The position numbers were made by a program, and so were the translations under genes. From the NCBI GenBank assembly GCA_033764265.1, contig JANRJB010000081.1:1-35996 (forward strand): a stretch of 35,996 bases of DNA. Direction: 5' to 3'. Position 1 is the first letter of the stretch; every line of letters begins with the position of its first letter. Source of the stretch: VGEM01 sp033764265. Lineage in GTDB: Bacteria; Pseudomonadota; Alphaproteobacteria; Rhodospirillales; Rhodospirillaceae. Below the pieces are notes generated by a model. That model was not told the origin of the DNA. It saw only the letters and a list, made by a program, of their open reading frames with translations, and searched no databases. Shown here one piece after another: positions 31,610 to 35,996 of this stretch.

Positions 31610-34030
31610 TTAGAAGCTCGCGCTCAATCGGACGCCCCACTCGAACGCCTGGTAAACGCCGGTGAAGATTTTCCGGTTGGCGCCGACGCCGTTTGTCGTG
31701 CCCGCGGTGGTCGGAAGCACCTTGCTGTTGAAGACGTTGGTGCCGAACACCTCGATCATCGATCCGTTGAGCAGGTCGATGCCGGCGCGGATGTTGGTCT
31801 GCTTGCGCGCCCCGTTGACGTTGAAGGCAGAATAGTCGGTGAAGTGCTTGCCGGTGTACAGGTAATCGGCGCGAATGAACCACTGGCGCTCGCCGATCTC
31901 GCCGGACAGCACCGGGCTCAGCGACCCGGACCACTCAGGATGGTTGCGAACCGGATTGCCTTCCGACGAGACCGCGGTCGATGACGGCAGACCGGGCGGC
32001 AGCAGCACGGCGGATTCCTCCGAGCCCCGGTTGAAGTATCGCTTCATCACGCCGTTTGAGTAGGCCACTTGTCCGGTCAGCGAGAACCAGTCGGTGATCT
32101 GGGCGTTTCCTTCCAGATCGAAGCCCGTGTATTCGGAATCGCCCGGCAGGCGCAGCGACGACGTGCCCGCGCCGCCCGGCAGGAAGATCACGATCGGGGT
32201 CGGCTGGTTCTTCCACGTCGTGTGGAACACGGCCAAGGTCATGTTCACGTTTTCCCACTGCTGCTTCCAGCCGACCTCGTACTGGGTGGCCTTCTGCGGC
32301 GCCAGGAAGTCGCCGATCGCCGCCGCTTCGGCCTGCGACAGCAGGGTCGGAGCATTGGTGGCGATCGAACGGGCCTGGGTCGAGAGCCCGATCAGCTTGC
32401 TCTGCGACCAGCTGGCGTAGGTCGACGCGCCTTCGAAGGGCTTCCAGTTCAAGATCACGCGCGGCAGGAACGCGTCGTAGGCATTTTGCCCGTTGCAGAC
32501 GTTGGCCCCGCACGGCGTTCTCTGTGCGGCCGGCGTGGCGGCGGTTTGGACCACGCCTTCCTCGACAGCCGTGAACTTCTCGTCGGTATAGCGACCTTCG
32601 ACCGACAACGTGATGTCGTCGATAATGTCGTAGTCGAACGACCCGAACACCGAGAAGGTCGAGCTGACCTGGCGGTCCACCTGCTGCGGCACGCGGGCCG
32701 GATCGGTGAAGAGATTGTACCGCTGGCCGTAATCGCTGACGCCGGCCAGATAACGCAGGCGCTGATCCTGCGGCGACGTGACGCGCGCCTCGTAATAAAT
32801 CTCTCGGATCGCGGTTTCCGTGCCCACCAGCAAGATCGGCGCGGGCAGGCCGAAGAACTGGTCGACGCGCGTCGTGGTGCCGGTGTTCGCGCGCGACGCG
32901 ATCAGCGAGACCGTATGATCGGCGACGTCATAGTCGCCGTGGAGCTGAATGCGATAGGTCTGATGGAAGCCGCCCAGCTTGCCATCCGGCTTGCGCATGA
33001 TGCCGTACTTCTGCGACCGCGGATTGAGGGCGGACAACGCCGATACGGACGAAGGCACCAAGAGCTGAGCCGCAGTCGGGAACCGCGTCGAAGGCGTGAT
33101 CAGGTTCTCGGCGGTCGGGAACCGGCCGCAGAACGAGCCGAACGTCAACGTGCTCAGGTCCTTCGTGAACGGCGTCTGCACGCCGGTCAGCGTGTCGATG
33201 CGAACGCCGCGATACTGGATGGCGCAGGCGCCCGCCGGCGTCGTGAAATCGACCGCGGCGCCGGTCGTGCTGTCGTCGGCCTTGGTGTAATAGCCTGTGA
33301 CCTTGAGGGTGAGGTCCTCGCTGGGTTCGTAGCGCAGCGTGCCGTTGAACGAGGTGTCCTTGAACTGGGCGAACGGCTCGCCGTCACCGAAGCTGAAGTC
33401 GCCGCCGTCGCGGTTGTAGCCGGCCCAAAGGCTGGCGCCCAATCTGCTGCCGATCGGGCCGCTGACGCCGGCGTTGACGTTGTACTCGTTGTGATCGGTC
33501 GGCGAGTACGACAGCGAGATATTGCCTTCCCATTCGTCGCCGGGCTGCTTGGGAATGTAGTTAATGGCGCCGGCGAAGGTGTTGCGGCCGAAATAGGCGG
33601 TCTGTGGCCCCTTGATCACTTCGACCCGCTCCAGGCCGCCGAGCGGCACGAAACCGCCGCCGCCGCCGATGTACGAGCCGTCCCAGAACAGCGCGCCGAT
33701 CTGAGTCGACGGCGTGATCACCTGCTGGATCATGCCGCGCACGCGGATGTTCGGGGTGTTGCGGCCGCCGAAGTCGAACTGCCGGAAATCGAGGCCCGGA
33801 GTGACGTCGGACAGGTCCTGGGCGTTCTCGATGCCGGCCTGGCGGAGCATGCCTTCGCTGAAGGCCGAAACAGAAACCGGAATCTCGTAGATATTTTCGT
33901 CGCGCTTACGGGCGGTGACGACGATTTCTTCCAGCATGGGGTTCGACTGGGCTGCTTGCTGGGCCAACACTTCGGCCGGCAACGCCACTGAAGCCAGCAA
34001 CACAACGGACAACGCAGACGGCTTTTTCAT
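31610..34030 (-). CDS. TonB-dependent outer-membrane receptor, paralogue 2
   Basis: Second receptor of the tandem pair, 806 residues. A signal peptide (MKKPSALSVVLLASVALPAE, cleavage near VLA-QQ, 23) is followed by the TonB-box-like EEIVVTARKRD, a plug domain with LERVEVIKGPQTAYFGRNTF as in receptor 1, and a barrel ending ASF. Differences from receptor 1 gather in barrel segments likely to be surface loops (around residues 280-345 and 545-610), which suggests different ligands. ATG 34030 follows GGGGGAAAG. It has its own terminator and promoter-like element, so the two copies are separate transcription units, with receptor 2 upstream. Confidence 0.95.
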   Translation of the reverse strand: MKKPSALSVVLLASVALPAEVLAQQAAQSNPMLEEIVVTARKRDENIYEIPVSVSAFSEGMLRQAGIENAQDLSDVTPGLDFRQFDFGGRNTPNIRVRGMIQQVITPSTQIGALFWDGSYIGGGGGFVPLGGLERVEVIKGPQTAYFGRNTFAGAINYIPKQPGDEWEGNISLSYSPTDHNEYNVNAGVSGPIGSRLGASLWAGYNRDGGDFSFGDGEPFAQFKDTSFNGTLRYEPSEDLTLKVTGYYTKADDSTTGAAVDFTTPAGACAIQYRGVRIDTLTGVQTPFTKDLSTLTFGSFCGRFPTAENLITPSTRFPTAAQLLVPSSVSALSALNPRSQKYGIMRKPDGKLGGFHQTYRIQLHGDYDVADHTVSLIASRANTGTTTRVDQFFGLPAPILLVGTETAIREIYYEARVTSPQDQRLRYLAGVSDYGQRYNLFTDPARVPQQVDRQVSSTFSVFGSFDYDIIDDITLSVEGRYTDEKFTAVEEGVVQTAATPAAQRTPCGANVCNGQNAYDAFLPRVILNWKPFEGASTYASWSQSKLIGLSTQARSIATNAPTLLSQAEAAAIGDFLAPQKATQYEVGWKQQWENVNMTLAVFHTTWKNQPTPIVIFLPGGAGTSSLRLPGDSEYTGFDLEGNAQITDWFSLTGQVAYSNGVMKRYFNRGSEESAVLLPPGLPSSTAVSSEGNPVRNHPEWSGSLSPVLSGEIGERQWFIRADYLYTGKHFTDYSAFNVNGARKQTNIRAGIDLLNGSMIEVFGTNVFNSKVLPTTAGTTNGVGANRKIFTGVYQAFEWGVRLSASF

Positions 34031-34051
34031 AAACTTTCCCCCAATGGATCG

Positions 34052-34071
34052 GCGGCCGCGCGGCGGGCCGC
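34052..34071 (-). repeat. Leader hairpin of TonB receptor 2
   Basis: GCGGCC (34052-34057) and GGCCGC (34066-34071) form a 6-bp GC stem with an 8-base loop, 21 bases upstream of the start codon. The position parallels the leader hairpin of receptor 1, though the sequence differs. Confidence 0.4.
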
Positions 34072-34084
34072 ATTTCGGTGGCGG

Positions 34085-34114
34085 ACAATATTGATGAACG
34101 TTCGCCTTTGGCAA
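34085..34114 (-). promoter_or_regulatory. Promoter-like element of TonB receptor 2 with palindrome
   Basis: On the - strand, TTGCCA (34109-34114), an 18-base spacer, then TATTGT (34085-34090). The spacer holds the perfect 8-base palindrome GAACGTTC (34096-34103), placed where a repressor would block polymerase. Confidence 0.4.
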
Positions 34115-34277
34115 ACATATCTATCGGCGGACAGGCGACTCCGTCGCGTGATGTTGCAAATATGCACCAAGCGTACTCGCGAGCCGGTCGCAAGCGGCGC
34201 GAAGAAGATCAATCCGCATCCCGCGTTTCAAGTGTGGGATTATACCGGGCAAATCCGGGTAGCGCGCGGCGGCGCGT

Positions 34278-34922
34278 TCACGTCACCAAATCGCAGGTGA
34301 TCATTTTATCGTTGCCGAGCGTTTCAGTGATGCGGATGGTCACGCCCAGTTGCCGGGCGTAGCCGTACAATCTCGGCTTAAGCCAGATGTCGTGAATTTC
34401 CTGCTCGGTCATGTCGAACTGGCCGATGCGCCGGCCCATCTCGAGCACCAGTCCGAACGGGCTTTTCCAGGTGCGCTTGCCGCGCTCGGAGTGATAGGTC
34501 GCGACCATCTGATAGAAGCACGAGGTGCGCTCGAACATGGCGATCATCGCCAGCTCGGTGTCGCCCGACTGCGCGATGGCCTTCTCCACCCGGCTCAGCA
34601 TCGGCGTCATGGTCGCCTGATCGTCGTCGATCATCTCTTTCAGCAGGCCGTGCCGCTTGGCGAACTGGATGTGCGACAGATGCGACTTGACCAGCGCGTC
34701 GTTGAACTCGTGCCGGTAGGGCATCGTGTCCATGAAGGTCTTCAACAGCACGCCGACCGCCTCGCCGAACTCCGCCTCGCGGCCCTCAATGCCGGATTTC
34801 ATCGCCACGGTCGGGTTGGGCCGCCCGCCCGCGCCCGGAGCGCCATGGGCCACGCCCGGCGGCGGGCCCTTGGCCTTGTCGGGCGCTTCAAAGGCGGGCT
34901 TGGCGGACGGATCGAACGACAT
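34278..34922 (-). CDS. Conserved-looking protein of unknown function
   Basis: A 214-residue protein without signal peptide or membrane helix. I do not recognise the family. Residues 1-45 are low-complexity and rich in Gly, Pro and Ala; the rest is predicted helical with many Met, His and charged residues (AVGVLLKTFMDTMPYRHEFND, ERTSCFYQMVATYHSER) and a compact C-terminal end (LGVTIRITETLGNDKMITCDL). The start at 34922 is firm: GGGGAGG (34929-34935) lies six bases upstream. It stands alone between the receptor promoter and the exported Rossmann protein. The coding pattern is normal for the window, so it is likely a real gene. Confidence 0.75.
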   Translation of the reverse strand: MSFDPSAKPAFEAPDKAKGPPPGVAHGAPGAGGRPNPTVAMKSGIEGREAEFGEAVGVLLKTFMDTMPYRHEFNDALVKSHLSHIQFAKRHGLLKEMIDDDQATMTPMLSRVEKAIAQSGDTELAMIAMFERTSCFYQMVATYHSERGKRTWKSPFGLVLEMGRRIGQFDMTEQEIHDIWLKPRLYGYARQLGVTIRITETLGNDKMITCDLVT

Positions 34923-35019
34923 GGCGGACCTCCCCATCGGCAGGCGAAGCGGCAAGTCTAGCCCCGGCCCGGGCCAGCGCCCACCGTCCGCGTGCGGCCA
35001 ACTGCCCTGCGGATAAATG

Positions 35020-35742
35020 CTACTCGCGCGGTACCGTCAGCGTGTCGTCGGCGGCGGCGAAGGTCTTGTTCAGGCACTTGGCCGCGCCGATGCACTCCAG
35101 CGCCAGACGGGCCAGATCGTGCCGGGTGGCGCCGCCCAGCGACAGGCGATCCTCGGTCAGGTAGGCCTTGCCGGTGCCGCCCTTGGGCTCGTCGACCACG
35201 CCCCCGGTGCGGATGATGGTGTATGTCAGCCCGGAGCCGACCAGCGCCTTCTCGGCGATGTCGCGTTCCTCCATCACGGTCTTGAAGTTGGCGTAGGCCT
35301 TGTCGGTATAGGCGGCGCGGCTGTCGCCGACGCCGACCGAGCTGAAGAAGATCACCTGGTCCACGCCGTGCGCCTTGGCCGCGGCGGTGATGTTGTTCTG
35401 GGTGCTGTCGTACAGGCCGGTCTCGGCTCGGCTGCGCCGGGCGATGGTGTTGATCGCCACCGCGAAGTCCGCGCTGGCCATCGCTTTGTCGACATCGGCT
35501 GCATTGCGCGCGTCGCCCTCGGCATAGGTCACCGGCACGCCGGCCAGCAATGAACGGTCCGAGGTCGGCCGCACGAACGCGGTGACCTTGTAGCCCGCCG
35601 CCACCAAGGCTTTCACGTTTTCCGAACCCAGCCGGCCGTTGGCGCCGAACACGATGGCATTCTTGTCGGCGGCGAAGGCGGGCGCGGCCGTCGCCAGGGC
35701 GGCGACAACGGCAACGGCGGCAACGAACAAGCGACGATGCAT
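35020..35742 (-). CDS. NAD(P)-binding Rossmann protein (atypical SDR) with signal peptide
   Basis: A 240-residue protein related to atypical short-chain dehydrogenases of the NAD(P)H-binding/NmrA-like group: nucleotide-binding GANGRLG just after the leader, FVRPTSDRSLL, EGDARNAADVDKAM, FFSSVGVGDSR, and YTIIRTGGVVDEPKGG. The classical YxxxK catalytic pair is not evident, as expected for this group. It begins with a clear Sec signal peptide (MHRRLFVAAVAVVAALATAA, cleavage near AFA-AD, 25), which is odd for a nucleotide-dependent cytosolic fold. GGAG lies 12 bases before ATG 35742. It is the second exported Rossmann protein in this window; the two do not otherwise resemble each other closely. 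Confidence 0.85.
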   Translation of the reverse strand: MHRRLFVAAVAVVAALATAAPAFAADKNAIVFGANGRLGSENVKALVAAGYKVTAFVRPTSDRSLLAGVPVTYAEGDARNAADVDKAMASADFAVAINTIARRSRAETGLYDSTQNNITAAAKAHGVDQVIFFSSVGVGDSRAAYTDKAYANFKTVMEERDIAEKALVGSGLTYTIIRTGGVVDEPKGGTGKAYLTEDRLSLGGATRHDLARLALECIGAAKCLNKTFAAADDTLTVPRE

Positions 35743-35811
35743 GACGGGGGCTCCGGATGGGGGAACGGGGCCGCCAAAATGGCCGACCCGAGGCGGCCGG
35801 GGCAAACGAAA

Positions 35812-35839
35812 ACGGACCGATGGTGATCCACCGGTCCGT
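35812..35839 (-). terminator. Intrinsic terminator of tRNA-Pro
   Basis: ACGGACCG (35812-35819) and CGGTCCGT (35832-35839) form a perfect 8-bp stem with a 12-base loop. On the - strand it is followed by TTTCGTTTG. It lies 17 bases after the tRNA 3' end and before the start of the Rossmann protein gene, so it ends the tRNA transcript. Confidence 0.75.
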
Positions 35840-35855
35840 CCGCGAACGTCTGAAT

Positions 35856-35932
35856 TGGTCGGAGCGAGAGGATTTGAACCTCCGACCCCTGCCTCCCGAA
35901 AGCAGTGCTCTACCAGGCTGAGCTACGCTCCG
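35856..35932 (-). tRNA. tRNA-Pro (anticodon CGG)
   Basis: A full cloverleaf can be drawn on the - strand: acceptor CGGAGCG/CGCTCCG, D-arm GCTC...GAGC, anticodon stem CTGCT/GGCAG (one G-U pair) with loop TTCGGGA giving anticodon CGG, T-arm GGAGG TTCAAAT CCTCT, discriminator A and an encoded CCA end. It reads the proline codon CCG, which is abundant in this GC-rich DNA. Length is 77 bases including CCA. Confidence 0.95.
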
Positions 35933-35996
35933 GCATCGGGTGTCCCGGGCCGTCGGACTGGGCCGCCGGCCGGGTCGGGAAGGGGCTGCTTATAGC

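Noticed and set aside
28830..33991. Long + strand open frames (793 and 640 codons) opposite both TonB receptors
   Set aside because: Both lie inside the receptor genes, have Arg/Ala/Val-dominated low-complexity products and repeat each other only because the receptors are paralogues.

Overview
The window is a GC-rich bacterial chromosome segment, densely coding on both strands. It most likely comes from an alphaproteobacterium. The pointers are two DUF2336 proteins (a mainly alphaproteobacterial family), a DUF1838 protein with a Tat-type leader, long TonB-dependent receptors, an EamA exporter and a TRAP binding protein. Genus and family cannot be read from the sequence. I see no rRNA, CRISPR array, insertion sequence, integrase or phage gene. 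The one RNA gene found is a tRNA-Pro at the right end.

Left part (1-11.2 kb, all + strand). The 3' end of a transketolase gene overlaps ribulose-phosphate 3-epimerase. A 228-bp gap follows, carrying a three-unit Pho box. Then comes a complete phosphate module: pstS, pstC, pstA, pstB, phoU, phoB. PstC and PstA are the long forms, with large extra domains inserted before the permease core. The partner histidine kinase PhoR is not in the window. A dicarboxylate/amino-acid:cation symporter closes the run.

Middle part (11.2-17.8 kb, mixed strands). It holds a Tat-exported DUF1838 protein, adenine phosphoribosyltransferase, a tandem pair of DUF2336 (HEAT-like) paralogues, glyoxalase I, a lipoprotein alpha/beta-hydrolase and an exported protein of unknown function. 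The DUF2336 pair has the most striking noncoding DNA in the window. Upstream of the first paralogue are a bipartite palindrome, a promoter-like element and two strong stem-loops in the presumed mRNA leader. The second has a palindrome over its -35 element.

Surface and secretion part (17.9-26.6 kb, all - strand). From upstream to downstream it reads EamA exporter, M24 aminopeptidase/prolidase, DnaJ/CbpA-type co-chaperone, a FecR domain fused to an outer-membrane barrel, and a 1161-residue protein with a minor-pilin-like N-terminus, a lectin-like middle and a duplicated C-terminal domain. The last two are the best candidates for an undescribed surface system, since no pilus or type II secretion machinery lies nearby.

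Right part (26.6-36 kb). An orphan TRAP-type binding protein is followed closely by a short-chain dehydrogenase that carries a signal peptide. Then come two tandem paralogous TonB-dependent receptors on the - strand, each with its own promoter-like element and leader hairpin, a 214-residue protein of unknown function, a second Rossmann-fold protein with a signal peptide, and tRNA-Pro(CGG) with its terminator.

The phosphate block is conventional in function and clearly self-regulated. The rest looks like accessory envelope and scavenging functions. Function assignments rest on motifs recognised by eye; no database search was possible.
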